A stretch of 64,000 nucleotides of DNA. Source: UBA6022 sp038319685. Lineage in GTDB: Bacteria; Patescibacteriota; Saccharimonadia; Saccharimonadales; Saccharimonadaceae. A program made the position numbers and the translations under genes. Positions 1 through 7,915 of this stretch are shown piece after piece. The stretch spans positions 57,941-121,940 of the forward strand of contig JBBQDN010000004.1 of the NCBI GenBank assembly GCA_038319685.1. The letters are read 5' to 3'. The number at the start of each line of letters is the position of its first letter. Position 1 is the stretch's first letter. The notes under the pieces were generated by a model. That model saw only the letters and a program-made list of their open reading frames with translations, had not been told where the DNA came from and made no database searches.

Positions 1-929
1 CGCAGGGTGTACTGGGTCACTTTCGGACCAATATTTGCGCCTTCCATTTCAACATCAATACTAAATTCATGCAGGGTATCTTTGATAATCTGGGCATTTT
101 GCTGGACATCACCAGCATCGGCAGGTGCTTGCTTTTTTTCGAGCAGATCAATACTTGGCGCTTCCCAGTTGGGATCAGTCACCGAAACGAGCGCCGACTG
201 GTCTTCGGCGGCCTTATCGCGGCTAACACTGCCACGCAGGCTCGAGAGTCGTGAATGTTTTTTATCCTCAGGGAAATCGTTTGGATCAACCATCGGCACA
301 CCTTTGTTGAGTTTCAACTCACCGATTGCCGTCGAAGTTGATCCGTCAATCGCGGACGCTTGCTTCATAACCTTGACGTTTTGATCTAATTCGGCCGTAT
401 CAGTACGTGATAATGTCCATAATTTACGAAAAATCGTGATTGGCGACACGCGCAGGACGAAAAGAACTGTCACCAGAATCAACAATATGTAAATAAATGC
501 TCCAACAGCACTATTCACGAGTGCAAGCATCGCGCTATTGGCCGTTTCACCAACAAAACCACCGGTTGTTTTACCCGCACTATCTTTCATGAGTCCAAAT
601 AGCCCCGCGCACCATACAATAAGTAACGCAGTCGCTAGTTTCATCACAAACGGTAATCGATTATTTGCGGCACGAAAAATCTCGACTGCGACATAGACAA
701 ACAGAACGGGAATGATATAAACAGCATAGCCAATGCTGTTCAGTGCTGCACGATGCATCCATTCCAGAACTGGTCCACCTGCCCCAAACCACGCAACGAC
801 GAGAAGTAGTGAGATGGCGATCAGAAAAACAGCACCAACCTGTGTCCAAAATCCAGCCGGTAAGCTATGTTGCGGGCTTGAGTGTCCCTTGTTCGCTTTT
901 TTGTGTGTTGATTTTCGTCTTTTAGCCAT
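1..929 (-). CDS. ftsK: FtsK/SpoIIIE DNA translocase, N-terminal part (runs off the window)
   Basis: Reading leftward from an ATG at 927-929 there is an open frame of 309 codons that reaches the window edge, so the gene is partial. The translation begins MAKRRKSTHKK, then shows four membrane segments (about residues 25-47, 60-80, 90-110 and 135-165), a charged linker of about 100 residues, and the start of the motor alpha domain (VQQNAQIIKDTLHEF, then EGANIGPKVTQYTL), which matches the conserved entry to the FtsK motor. FtsK proteins pump chromosome ends through the division septum and help dimer resolution; the Walker motifs and gamma domain lie outside the window. A TATACT -10 box at 939-944 sits 9 nt before the ATG and there is no Shine-Dalgarno sequence, so a near-leaderless mRNA is likely. 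Confidence 0.9.
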   Translation of the reverse strand, partial: MAKRRKSTHKKANKGHSSPQHSLPAGFWTQVGAVFLIAISLLLVVAWFGAGGPVLEWMHRAALNSIGYAVYIIPVLFVYVAVEIFRAANNRLPFVMKLATALLIVWCAGLFGLMKDSAGKTTGGFVGETANSAMLALVNSAVGAFIYILLILVTVLFVLRVSPITIFRKLWTLSRTDTAELDQNVKVMKQASAIDGSTSTAIGELKLNKGVPMVDPNDFPEDKKHSRLSSLRGSVSRDKAAEDQSALVSVTDPNWEAPSIDLLEKKQAPADAGDVQQNAQIIKDTLHEFSIDVEMEGANIGPKVTQYTL

Positions 930-1120
930 AACTTTTTTAGTATACGCTTATCTGTTAGATGATAAAAGCGTTTCCATAGTTATACTGTAGCAGATTTTAC
1001 AGCAAATTGCAATACGGTTACGGTTTAGCTAACACTGATGGTGCTGTAAAAATACACTCAAACATGTTGTGCTTGTGGTATCATTATCTTAAATTTAATG
1101 TCAAAAGGAGACCAAGAATT

Positions 1121-1606
1121 ATGGGCTTTAGCACAGGCGGAGGTGGGGGAATTGCAAATGCATCAGACGTCGCAATAATTTCTGCAGCAACTAATGATTT
1201 TTTGGCATATGATGGTACCGTCGCTAAATGGCGCGATACAACGCTTACCGGTATAAGTGCCCTCGCTACTGGCGGTGGCGTCGAAACCGTTTCAGCACTC
1301 GGCAACAAACCGACGACAGCAACCGTAAACCTCGCAGTAGCAAACGTTTTTAGCGTGACGCTCACCGGTAATGTCACGTTTACCTTCAGTGGCGCAACCG
1401 CTGGGGCTGCGTGTTCGTTCGGGCTCTACGTCAGCCAAGACGCAACTGGTAGCCGAACAATCACTTGGCCAGCAAGTGTCAAGTGGTCTGGTGGCACCGC
1501 ACCAACACTCACGACGACCGGTTCTGCCCTCGATATTCTCGTATTTGAAACGATCAACGGTGGCACAACATGGTACGGTTCTTTGGTAGGTACTAACTTC
1601 TCATAG
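1121..1606 (+). CDS. orphan phage-tail-fibre-like surface protein, 161 aa
   Basis: The start is set by AAAGGAG at about 1104-1110 before ATG 1121; the frame is open further upstream but without a ribosome site. The N-terminus is glycine-rich (MGFSTGGGGG), followed by a short block with SDVA, NDFLAYDGTVAKWR and a Thr/Ala-rich stretch. The C-terminal ~90 residues (GNVTFTFSGATAG, QDATGSRTITWPASVKW, GGTAPTLTT, NGGTTWYGS) are of a kind common at the tips of tailed-phage fibres. The same N-terminal block opens the beta-helix gene at 55773, so it may be a shared anchoring or chaperone module. No phage structural genes surround it, and no signal peptide is obvious. It is convergent with the RNase J gene and separated from it by a terminator. 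A role in cell-surface attachment is an inference. Confidence 0.7.
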   Translation: MGFSTGGGGGIANASDVAIISAATNDFLAYDGTVAKWRDTTLTGISALATGGGVETVSALGNKPTTATVNLAVANVFSVTLTGNVTFTFSGATAGAACSFGLYVSQDATGSRTITWPASVKWSGGTAPTLTTTGSALDILVFETINGGTTWYGSLVGTNFS

Positions 1607-1666
1607 ACATATGAGTCAGTTTGGTCGACGGATGAAATTGCGACAATAAACCAACAATTAGAACAT

Positions 1667-1696
1667 AAAAAGACCTCGCCGTAACGAGGTCTTTTT
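1667..1696. terminator. bidirectional intrinsic terminator between tail-like gene and RNase J
   Basis: A perfect 12-bp stem (1667-1678 with 1685-1696, core AGACCTCG/CGAGGTCT) with a 6-nt loop carries A/T runs on both sides, so it can end transcription from the gene at 1121 and from the convergent RNase J gene. Confidence 0.9.
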
Positions 1697-1707
1697 ATAT
1701 GCGCGGT

Positions 1708-3879
1708 TTAGTATGCGCGGTTTTCCGGACGAGCCAGTGGCTCGATTGCTTCGGTATCAGGCACCTGTCGCTCTGGGAACGTTCGCGCCGCTGGACGCGG
1801 TTCATTCGCTGGGTTTTCAACACGATAGCTATCGCCTACGCGGCCACCCTGACCTTGCCCGCGATTTTCCTGACCTTGAGGACGGTTCTGACCACCACCT
1901 CCACCGCTGCCACCGATTTCGTTAATCACCGGAATAACGATTGGCGTACGACGAGTTTGATCATACAGAATGTGGGTAATTTCGTCCTTAAGTTCTTTTT
2001 TCAGAACATCCATGTCAAATCGTTTACCACCAATACGTGATACTTTTTGTTTGAGGTACTGACGAATCATCCCCATTAATTCTTCACTGTCACGTAGATA
2101 GATAAATCCGCGTGAAATGATGTCAGGGCTAGTCATGAGTCGCCCGCTACCCCTAGCAAGTGTCAAAACAACGACGAACATACCTTCGGTTGCCATGTGA
2201 ATACGGTCTTTAAGGACTACTTCACTAACGACAGCACCACTATCATCATACATGATACCGCCGACAGGAATCCTGCCATTTTTCTTGGCACCGTCCGGCG
2301 TAATTTCGATAACGTCACCAGCGTCACAGACAAAAATGTTGTCCCTAGGAATACCACACTCTTTTTCGGCGAGTTCGGCGTTGTGATGCAACATGTGGAA
2401 TTCACCGTGAATTGGCAAATAATATCTTGGATTCAATGCATTGATCAGTTTCACGTGGTCATCGTAATAACCATGTCCGCTCATGTGCAGTGGACCTATT
2501 CCAGTGAGGTGTGTTTTACCGTTCTGAATAACATCACTGCCTTCACGCATCAGACCATCGACAGTACGAACGACATACTTTTCATTCCCAGGGATTGGGT
2601 TTGATGAAAATACGATAACGTCGCTATTTTTGATCTTGATAAATTTGTGCGATCCACTCGCCATGCGGTTGAGCACGGCGTTAAATTCACCCTGTGAACC
2701 AGTACACACAATCGTAACCTTGCCATCGGGCAGCTTGACGACGTCTTCCATTTTGACGACGACGTCTTTGGGGATCTTAATAACACCAGCACGAAGCGCA
2801 ACTTCGAGGTTCTGAATCATTGAATAACCGGCGAACGCAACTTTACGGTCGTGCTGTTTGGCTTCTTCCAAAATAACCTGCATACGGTGAATCTGTGACG
2901 AGAAACAACTTAGAATCAGGCGAGAATTTGGATATTTATCCATCACCTGCCCCATACTGTGCTGAACATCAAACTCGCCGTGTTCATGCGTGCCTTCTGA
3001 TTCACAGTTAGTCGACTCGTTCATCAGCATCAAGATGCCTTCTTTGGTGGCAATTTCAGTCATGCGCTCGAGGTCAAATTTTTTGCCGTCAACCGGTGCT
3101 TCTTCAAAACGCCAGTCACCCGTGTCGATCAGCACACCCAGTGGCGTACGGATAACCACAGCGGTTGCATCAGGAATCGAGTGATTAACGCGAACAAGTT
3201 CGATATTGAAACTGTCGCCTAACTGAACGCGTTCGTGAATTTCAGGATCAAGTTCAGTGTAGTCTGGTTCGTAGCCAGTCGTTGCTTCTTCCATGGTACG
3301 TTTGACCATACCAAGGGTGAATTTGCTGCCATAGACTGGTGCTGGGATCTTGTCGATAATGTGACGGAATGCACCGATGTGGTCCAGGTGTCCGTGAGTA
3401 AAGATAATACCGCGGATTTTGTGCTTGTTCTCTTCGAGATAGCTGACATCAGGAATGATGTAGTTGATACCTGGGTAATCGCTACCTGGGAACAAGAATC
3501 CCATGTCGATAACGATAATATCGTTATCGTATTCAATCGCCATACAGTTTTTGCCGATTCCCATTTCACCCAGTCCACCGATTGGCATGATTTTGAGTTT
3601 TGGTGCACCGTTGTCACGCGGTTTGCCTTTTTGGTCAGCCAGACTGAACTGACGTCCACCGTAGCCATTGTAGATTGATTTATTCACTGGCACATTTATC
3701 ATGTGCTGGCTGGCGCGAAGGTTGACACTTTCGCTGGTGCGACGCTGCGCGCGGAACACCTCACCTTTGCGTGTGGTCGTACTGTTGAGTACGGTGTTGT
3801 TTGATTTTGGTCGCTGTTGTTGCTGTGGTCGTTTTGATTGGTCGTCGCCTTGGACGTTACCTGTTCTACGTTGTCCCAT
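1708..3879 (-). CDS. rnj: ribonuclease J (long form), 723 aa
   Basis: This metallo-beta-lactamase/beta-CASP ribonuclease has the zinc motif HGHLDHIG at residues 162-169, the PIGGLGEMG segment at ~99, a beta-CASP region and a C-terminal domain. RNase J combines 5'-3' exonuclease and endonuclease activity and matures and decays RNA. It is longer than the usual ~555 aa: about 95 extra N-terminal residues are basic and Gln-rich (QQQQ), and the C-terminal tail after residue ~640 is rich in Gly, Gln, Arg and Pro, both probably disordered and RNA- or partner-binding. ATG 3879 has only a distant GAAAGG, and the leader between -10-like TATATT (~3930) and the ATG is fairly long. A second, shorter paralogue lies at 9650. 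The stretch 3880-4031 holds only promoter-like AT-rich sequence. Confidence 0.93.
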   Translation of the reverse strand: MGQRRTGNVQGDDQSKRPQQQQRPKSNNTVLNSTTTRKGEVFRAQRRTSESVNLRASQHMINVPVNKSIYNGYGGRQFSLADQKGKPRDNGAPKLKIMPIGGLGEMGIGKNCMAIEYDNDIIVIDMGFLFPGSDYPGINYIIPDVSYLEENKHKIRGIIFTHGHLDHIGAFRHIIDKIPAPVYGSKFTLGMVKRTMEEATTGYEPDYTELDPEIHERVQLGDSFNIELVRVNHSIPDATAVVIRTPLGVLIDTGDWRFEEAPVDGKKFDLERMTEIATKEGILMLMNESTNCESEGTHEHGEFDVQHSMGQVMDKYPNSRLILSCFSSQIHRMQVILEEAKQHDRKVAFAGYSMIQNLEVALRAGVIKIPKDVVVKMEDVVKLPDGKVTIVCTGSQGEFNAVLNRMASGSHKFIKIKNSDVIVFSSNPIPGNEKYVVRTVDGLMREGSDVIQNGKTHLTGIGPLHMSGHGYYDDHVKLINALNPRYYLPIHGEFHMLHHNAELAEKECGIPRDNIFVCDAGDVIEITPDGAKKNGRIPVGGIMYDDSGAVVSEVVLKDRIHMATEGMFVVVLTLARGSGRLMTSPDIISRGFIYLRDSEELMGMIRQYLKQKVSRIGGKRFDMDVLKKELKDEITHILYDQTRRTPIVIPVINEIGGSGGGGGQNRPQGQENRGQGQGGRVGDSYRVENPANEPRPAARTFPERQVPDTEAIEPLARPENRAY

Positions 3880-4031
3880 GTGTATTGTTTAAAAACCTTT
3901 CTTTGGTTGTGTTAATACGTTAATTTCGAATATATAATTAAGTGTTGAGCGAGAAATAACGGCAATATTTCGGAATGTTCTCTCTCGTCTAGTCCTACCT
4001 AGTATACCAAATAGGCAGGCCTACGGCAAGT

Positions 4032-4604
4032 TTACAGCTTTTGAATGATCTCTGGTACCAGTAAAAAATCTTCGATCAGCGTCTGCCTGAGGCTGCCGTT
4101 ATATAACGCGGCGGCCGGGTGATACAGTGGTACAATGGTCAGTTTGTCGTCACCGAATTGAATACGTTTGGCCTGACCATGGATCTGGCTGATCTTCATA
4201 TCAGGCAAAAAATATTCCATACTGTGGCGACCGAGCGTGATGACGACCTTTGGCTGAATGATTTGTAATTGTTTGAGAAGATATGGCCAAAATGCTTTCT
4301 TTTCCTCGGGCAACGGATCACGATTATTTGGCGGCCGATATTTGACGATGTTCGTAATATAGACATCGGCGCGTTCCATCCCCGCCTGCGCCAGCATTTC
4401 ATTCAGAAACTTGCCCGACGCTCCCACGAATGGAAGTCCCTGTTCGTCTTCGTTTTTACCTGGTGCTTCGCCAATAAAAACAATCTGCGCGTTCAAGTTC
4501 CCATCCCCTATAACAAGGTTCGTTGCCTGCGCCGCTAGGTCTGGACAGATGTTATTTTCCACAATAGCGGCCCGCAGATGATCGATTTGAGCTTGCTTGT
4601 CCAT
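4032..4604 (-). CDS. family 4 uracil-DNA glycosylase, 190 aa
   Basis: The protein removes uracil from DNA in base-excision repair. It shows IVFIGEAPGKNEDEQGLPF near residues 38-56, the GASGKFLNE segment, YITNIVKYRPPNNRDP, and a C-terminal YHPAAAL, all typical of family 4/5 (Fe-S) UDGs. The four cysteines of the thermophilic Fe-S cluster enzymes are not obvious; only one Cys (NNICPDL) is seen near the N-terminus, so the cluster may be absent. ATG 4604 was chosen over an upstream start because the protein then begins at the usual place and a TATACT -10 box (4614-4619) lies 9 nt before it. An ACTAGGACTAGT palindrome covers the start region. Confidence 0.87.
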   Translation of the reverse strand: MDKQAQIDHLRAAIVENNICPDLAAQATNLVIGDGNLNAQIVFIGEAPGKNEDEQGLPFVGASGKFLNEMLAQAGMERADVYITNIVKYRPPNNRDPLPEEKKAFWPYLLKQLQIIQPKVVITLGRHSMEYFLPDMKISQIHGQAKRIQFGDDKLTIVPLYHPAAALYNGSLRQTLIEDFLLVPEIIQKL

Positions 4605-4641
4605 ACTAGGACTAGTATACACCTGATGTCGTACGTGAGAT

Positions 4642-5520
4642 CTACACAGCTTGCTTGGTGACCCAGTCGTAGGCCTTGTGAAGATTATGCCTACCAGGAC
4701 GAGAACCGGGTGTCGCATGCGTACCAGGTACGGTAATGATTTCGACTTTTGAACCAGCAAGATTAGCAGTCAGTTCGTCGGCCGTAAACAGTGGATCATG
4801 TTTTCCGACAAATACACCGACTTTTTTTGTTTCGGCAAGTTCTTTTAACTCGTCAACGAGATCAAAGGTCATCGCCGCATCAAAAGCAGGAAACAATGTT
4901 TTATCACGGAAAGAAGACAGGAAATATCCTATTACTTCACGCGTTGATCGCGCGTTCCCAACATCAAATGGGTTGGCTCGCGTTGCGGCAAACGCTAAAC
5001 GTTTTATGGCTTCGTGACGACGCTTCTGTGCCGTATCGCCCAACTGATCACGATTAAGGCCAAATGGCATAATAAGCCCGAGGTTACCGAACAACTCGGG
5101 GTTTTCGGTCATTGAACGAATCGCAGGCGCACCACCTTGCGAACGACCAATCACGGCCATGGACGTCAGGTGTTGATCACGACGACGATGTTCATTAATC
5201 AGTCGCAGAGCTTCCCGAGCGACGACTTCTGGCACTTCAACCGAAATTCTCTCAAGGTTAAGCGGTGTCATTTCAAGCTGTCCTTGGAATGGCAGAATTG
5301 GACTGATGATATTTTCACCCAGGATACTTGGAGCAACCGATGCCGAATACGGACCCTCACCAATACCGTTCAGGTTTAAAACCACGGACGCATCAGAACC
5401 CTGCTCGGGAATAGAGTGATACGTCGGAATATAAAAAGTTGTCGGGACGCTATTAATCGTCGTTTCCCAAGGAATATCAATGGTCGAAACAGGATGCTTT
5501 TCGTGTGTCTTACGCGTCAT
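4642..5520 (-). CDS. alpha/beta-hydrolase fold protein, 292 aa
   Basis: The sequence has a lipase/esterase-type nucleophile elbow GRSQGG (~residue 124), a candidate acid in GKHDPLF (~240) and candidate catalytic His residues in GTHATPGSRPGRHNL near the C-terminus. These support a Ser-Asp-His hydrolase, substrate unknown. No signal peptide or membrane segment is seen, so it is probably cytoplasmic. A TATAAT box (5532-5537) lies 11 nt upstream of the ATG without a Shine-Dalgarno sequence. Downstream is the uracil-DNA glycosylase gene, 37 bp away and with its own promoter. Confidence 0.8.
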   Translation of the reverse strand: MTRKTHEKHPVSTIDIPWETTINSVPTTFYIPTYHSIPEQGSDASVVLNLNGIGEGPYSASVAPSILGENIISPILPFQGQLEMTPLNLERISVEVPEVVAREALRLINEHRRRDQHLTSMAVIGRSQGGAPAIRSMTENPELFGNLGLIMPFGLNRDQLGDTAQKRRHEAIKRLAFAATRANPFDVGNARSTREVIGYFLSSFRDKTLFPAFDAAMTFDLVDELKELAETKKVGVFVGKHDPLFTADELTANLAGSKVEIITVPGTHATPGSRPGRHNLHKAYDWVTKQAV

Positions 5521-5632
5521 AATGTTTATTAATTATAGCATACTAGTGGTTATTTTACAATAGCGCTCAGAGATACCCGGTGGACTAGGTTGAGCTTGTT
5601 TGTCTGCACCTGTTCTAGCCAACGAAAAAGCA

Positions 5633-5839
5633 CTACGTCATCAGTGATTCGGCTTTAACGTGCTTTTCTGTACCGTCAGGCAGTCGGTAGACAACCCACG
5701 GGGTCTTGTCGGCATTGCGTGCGTTATATGTATCGACAACTACAGCGGTCCGACCATTAATGCTGATGTGTTAATCAACTTCAAAAGGATTCGTACCAAC
5801 TTCGACAGTATCGCCAGAGTCCACTGCTGTATCACCCAC
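5633..5839 (-). pseudogene. decayed gene remnant beside the IS element
   Basis: On the minus strand, one frame from the IS border down to TAG 5633-5635 reads like protein: DSGDTVEVGTNPFEVD, then an in-frame TAA (5771-5773), then INGRTAVVVDTYNARNADK and PWVVYRLPDGTEKHV. No start codon or ribosome site is visible; the upstream side is cut by the IS left end at 5841. It may be the 3' end of a gene broken by the insertion and by a later stop. The family is not recognised. It could still be chance. Confidence 0.35.
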
Positions 5840-5840
5840 A

Positions 5841-5878
5841 TGTCAGGCTCCCCCTATACTGGACACACAGTCTCTTCC
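5841..5878 (+). repeat. left terminal inverted repeat of the IS
   Basis: Pairs imperfectly with the complement of ~7062-7099. TGTCA, GCTC, CTGGACAC and GTCTCTT are shared, which sets the element ends. Confidence 0.8.
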
Positions 5879-5904
5879 GGAATTGGCTCATTTGGTAACA
5901 TAAA

Positions 5905-5930
5905 GTAAGCAGCGCGTCAGCGCTGCTTAC
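5905..5930 (+). promoter_or_regulatory. hairpin just upstream of orfA
   Basis: A perfect 11-bp inverted repeat (GTAAGCAGCGC, loop GTCA) ends one base before the orfA ribosome site AAAGGA (5932-5937). Such hairpins in IS elements damp translation when transcripts enter from outside; here that role is inferred. Confidence 0.6.
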
Positions 5931-5946
5931 GAAAGGACTTTTAACT

Positions 5947-6204
5947 ATGCCGACAGGAAAACCAACCGATCCAAAACTAAAGAGTGAGATCATCGCTAAG
6001 ATTCGAGACGGTGGCATGAGTGTCACCGACGCCAGCGCAACATATGGCTTCAGCAGCAAGACACTGTACGCCTGGTTACGTATCGGGATTGTCGATGGCA
6101 ACCGCAACTTAATTCTCGAAAACAACCGACTTAAAAAGGAAAACGAACAACTCTACAAAATGCTTGGTCGGGCGACCGCTGAAATGCAGCGGTCAAAAGA
6201 TTAG
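5947..6204 (+). CDS. IS3-family transposase OrfA, 85 aa
   Basis: OrfA binds the IS ends. It has a helix-turn-helix (GMSVTDASATYGFSSKTLYAW, about residues 22-42) followed by a leucine-zipper-like coiled coil (LILENNRLKKENEQLYKML, ~58-76) used for dimerisation. ATG 5947 follows AAAGGA by 9 nt. Its 3' end overlaps the orfB frame, and A-AAA-G at 6195-6199 lets a fraction of ribosomes slip to -1 and make the OrfAB transposase. Confidence 0.88.
   Translation: MPTGKPTDPKLKSEIIAKIRDGGMSVTDASATYGFSSKTLYAWLRIGIVDGNRNLILENNRLKKENEQLYKMLGRATAEMQRSKD
6195..6199 (+). promoter_or_regulatory. A-AAA-G programmed -1 frameshift site
   Basis: In the orfA frame AAA (6196-6198) precedes GAT and the TAG stop (6202-6204); slipping back one base places the ribosome in the orfB frame, which is open from 6183. 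This is the standard IS3-family motif. Confidence 0.82.
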
Positions 6205-7097
6205 CCGTTCTGGATGAGGTCGATCCAGGATGGCAGCGCCACTTTGTAGCAAGACTGGGAATCTCTCGTAGTAGTTACTACGAGCGACCGCTCGTACTAC
6301 AAATTCGGGACGAACAGGCGATTCGGATACTACTCACAGCCCACGAACAACATCCGCTATACGGCGTCCGCCGCTTGGCCTTGCATCTGGGGTGGAGCGA
6401 AACTAAAGCACGGCGTATCCGCACACTAGCAGGTGTCCGGATTACCCGTCCGAGCGAGAAAAAGCGCTACGACAGTAGCGCTAAAGCCGAGATACTGGCC
6501 GCCCCAAATGCACTAAAGCGGTTTGCCCACTACCGCAACGAGCAGCGGCCACAAGACGGTATGAATTATACAGGCATGACTGAATCTGGCGGTTGGGTTC
6601 AAGATTTTACGTACCTGTGGTTCCAGCGTGGCTGGCACTACCTGGCGGTGGTATTGGATCTCAAAACACGGCAAGTGGTTGGTTGGAGACTTGGACTACG
6701 CCACAGTAGCGAGCTCACGCTCGCTGCCCTGACGGACGCCCTGGAAAAGCACCCAGCCCCGACCATCTTGCACAGTGACCAGGGAACGGAATATCTCAGC
6801 TACAAACACCAACTGGTTTGTGACCAGTACGAGATAACGCTCAGCTGCAGTACTAGAGCTAGTCCGTGGCAGAACAGATTCATGGAACGCTTTTTTGGTA
6901 GCTTCAAGCCCGAACTAGGAAAACTGGCCAACTACCAGGACATTGCCCAGCTCTACGAGGCCATTGCCTTAACCGTACATTACTACAACCACGACCGAAT
7001 TCACCTAGCTCTCAAGATGAGTCCGGCAGCTTACGCTGCCAGCCTCATGCCAGCTACGCTGGAAAGAGACAGGGTGTCCAGAAAAAGGAGAGCTTGA
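6195..7097 (+). CDS. IS3-family transposase OrfB (DDE catalytic domain), made by -1 frameshift
   Basis: The frame is open from 6183 to TGA 7095-7097 and lacks a good start of its own near its beginning, so expression by frameshifting from orfA is likely. It carries the HTH_21-type segment (EQHPLYGVRRLALHL) and an rve integrase core with the DDE triad visible: D in WVQDFTYL, D in LHSDQGTEY, and E in NRFMERFFGSFK. The C-terminal IHLALKMSPAAY is typical. No frame damage is seen, so the element may be active. Confidence 0.88.
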   Translation, partial: KRLAVLDEVDPGWQRHFVARLGISRSSYYERPLVLQIRDEQAIRILLTAHEQHPLYGVRRLALHLGWSETKARRIRTLAGVRITRPSEKKRYDSSAKAEILAAPNALKRFAHYRNEQRPQDGMNYTGMTESGGWVQDFTYLWFQRGWHYLAVVLDLKTRQVVGWRLGLRHSSELTLAALTDALEKHPAPTILHSDQGTEYLSYKHQLVCDQYEITLSCSTRASPWQNRFMERFFGSFKPELGKLANYQDIAQLYEAIALTVHYYNHDRIHLALKMSPAAYAASLMPATLERDRVSRKRRA

Positions 7098-7099
7098 CA
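7062..7099 (-). repeat. right terminal inverted repeat of the IS
   Basis: Complement of the left repeat; the orfB stop codon (7095-7097) lies inside it, as is common in compact IS elements. Confidence 0.8.
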
Positions 7100-7134
7100 C
7101 AGGTGCGGAAAGATATGTAAAAGGAGTTATTTTT

Positions 7135-7638
7135 ATGCCGGCACATCAGACAATCGAACGAGTTATTAAACCTATCAATGAGGATTCTTATAGGCAGTCG
7201 CCTATCGAGGAGGGGTTCGATTGGCAAACAATCGTTACGAGTATTGATAGCATCCGCGAACATTTAGCACATAAAGCGCTGTATCTCGTCGTGTTTCGAT
7301 CGGTCCAAAAACAAGAAGTCGACGCCGATAAACAACAAATAAGAAGCAGTCTCGTCGCTACCCTCGACGAGGCGGCCCACATAGAAGCCAAAGAATCCGA
7401 CGCACTTATTCACTATTTTGCGGGCGAACTAGACCTAGGACGACGAGCACTATCGTGGTGTTTATGGACAGATAAGCAAGCCGCCCGCGTAGCGCTGTCA
7501 GGTCCAGCCCACCAAGAAGCGGTCCGCCATGCGCCTGAACTGTATGAAGATTTCACTATCGAGCTGCTGGATGTGGCGCTAAACGAAGAGGATGAGATTG
7601 TCATTACCGAGCAATATCATCCTCGGCACAATCATTGA
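7135..7638 (+). CDS. conserved hypothetical protein, 167 aa
   Basis: Start ATG 7135 follows AAAAGGAG by 8 nt. The protein has no membrane segment; its core (YLVVFRSVQ, DEAAHIEAKESDALIHYF, GELDLGRRALSWCLWTDK, AHQEAVRHAPELYEDFTIELL) resembles small soluble proteins of the dimeric alpha+beta barrel (monooxygenase-like) type found in many bacteria, but I do not assign a function. The IS right end lies 35 bp upstream, so the native promoter may have been displaced and transcription may depend on the IS. It is convergent with ilvN, 31 bp away. Confidence 0.7.
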   Translation: MPAHQTIERVIKPINEDSYRQSPIEEGFDWQTIVTSIDSIREHLAHKALYLVVFRSVQKQEVDADKQQIRSSLVATLDEAAHIEAKESDALIHYFAGELDLGRRALSWCLWTDKQAARVALSGPAHQEAVRHAPELYEDFTIELLDVALNEEDEIVITEQYHPRHNH

Positions 7639-7669
7639 GATCGTAGGTACAAGACTTACTTTATACGAG

Positions 7670-7915
7670 TTATTGCGAGGCCAGCACACGAACACTTTTG
7701 ACATCTACGAGGCGTTCTAACAGATGCACAATTTGGTCGAGGCGCTCAACATTACGAACCGTGATGGTCATGTCGGACCAGACACCATCATCGTGCGGTG
7801 CACTATGTACTGACGTAATATTACACCCACGCCTTGCAAATACCTGCGCCACGCGCACTAACACGCCGGGTGAATCGCGTACCTGTAGTGTCAGTGTATG
7901 CAGTGTATCTGGCAT
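7670..7915 (-). CDS. ilvN: acetolactate synthase regulatory subunit (ACT domain only), 81 aa
   Basis: The whole protein is one ACT domain (LTLQVRDSPGVLVRVAQVF, RRGCNITSVHSAP, then RLDQIVHLLERLVDVKSV). IlvN normally binds valine and activates/inhibits IlvB; family members are usually ~160 aa with a second domain, so this is a short, ACT-only form like E. coli IlvN-type minimal subunits. Its ATG shares a base with the ilvB TAA (TAATG), so the two are translationally coupled. Confidence 0.88.
   Translation of the reverse strand: MPDTLHTLTLQVRDSPGVLVRVAQVFARRGCNITSVHSAPHDDGVWSDMTITVRNVERLDQIVHLLERLVDVKSVRVLASQ

Larger units (their letters stand above)
5841..7099 (+). mobile_element. IS3-family insertion sequence, 1259 bp
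   Basis: The element carries overlapping orfA/orfB with an A-AAA-G slippery site and imperfect terminal inverted repeats. The left end (5841) reads TGTCAGGCTCCCCC and the right end, complemented from 7099, reads TGTCAAGCTCTCCT; both then share CTGGACAC. The size and layout fit the IS3 family (1.2-1.5 kb). The flanks (ACA before, CAG after) do not give a convincing 3-5 bp target duplication, which suggests an old insertion or later change. It sits between a gene remnant and the gene at 7135, 35 bp upstream of that start codon. Confidence 0.88.

Noticed and set aside
3219..3668. 149-aa and 147-aa frames on both strands inside RNase J
   Set aside because: Antisense or shifted readings of a strongly conserved gene; no ribosome sites.
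5838..7102. Target site duplication of the IS
   Set aside because: ACA on the left and CAG on the right share no convincing 3-5 bp repeat.
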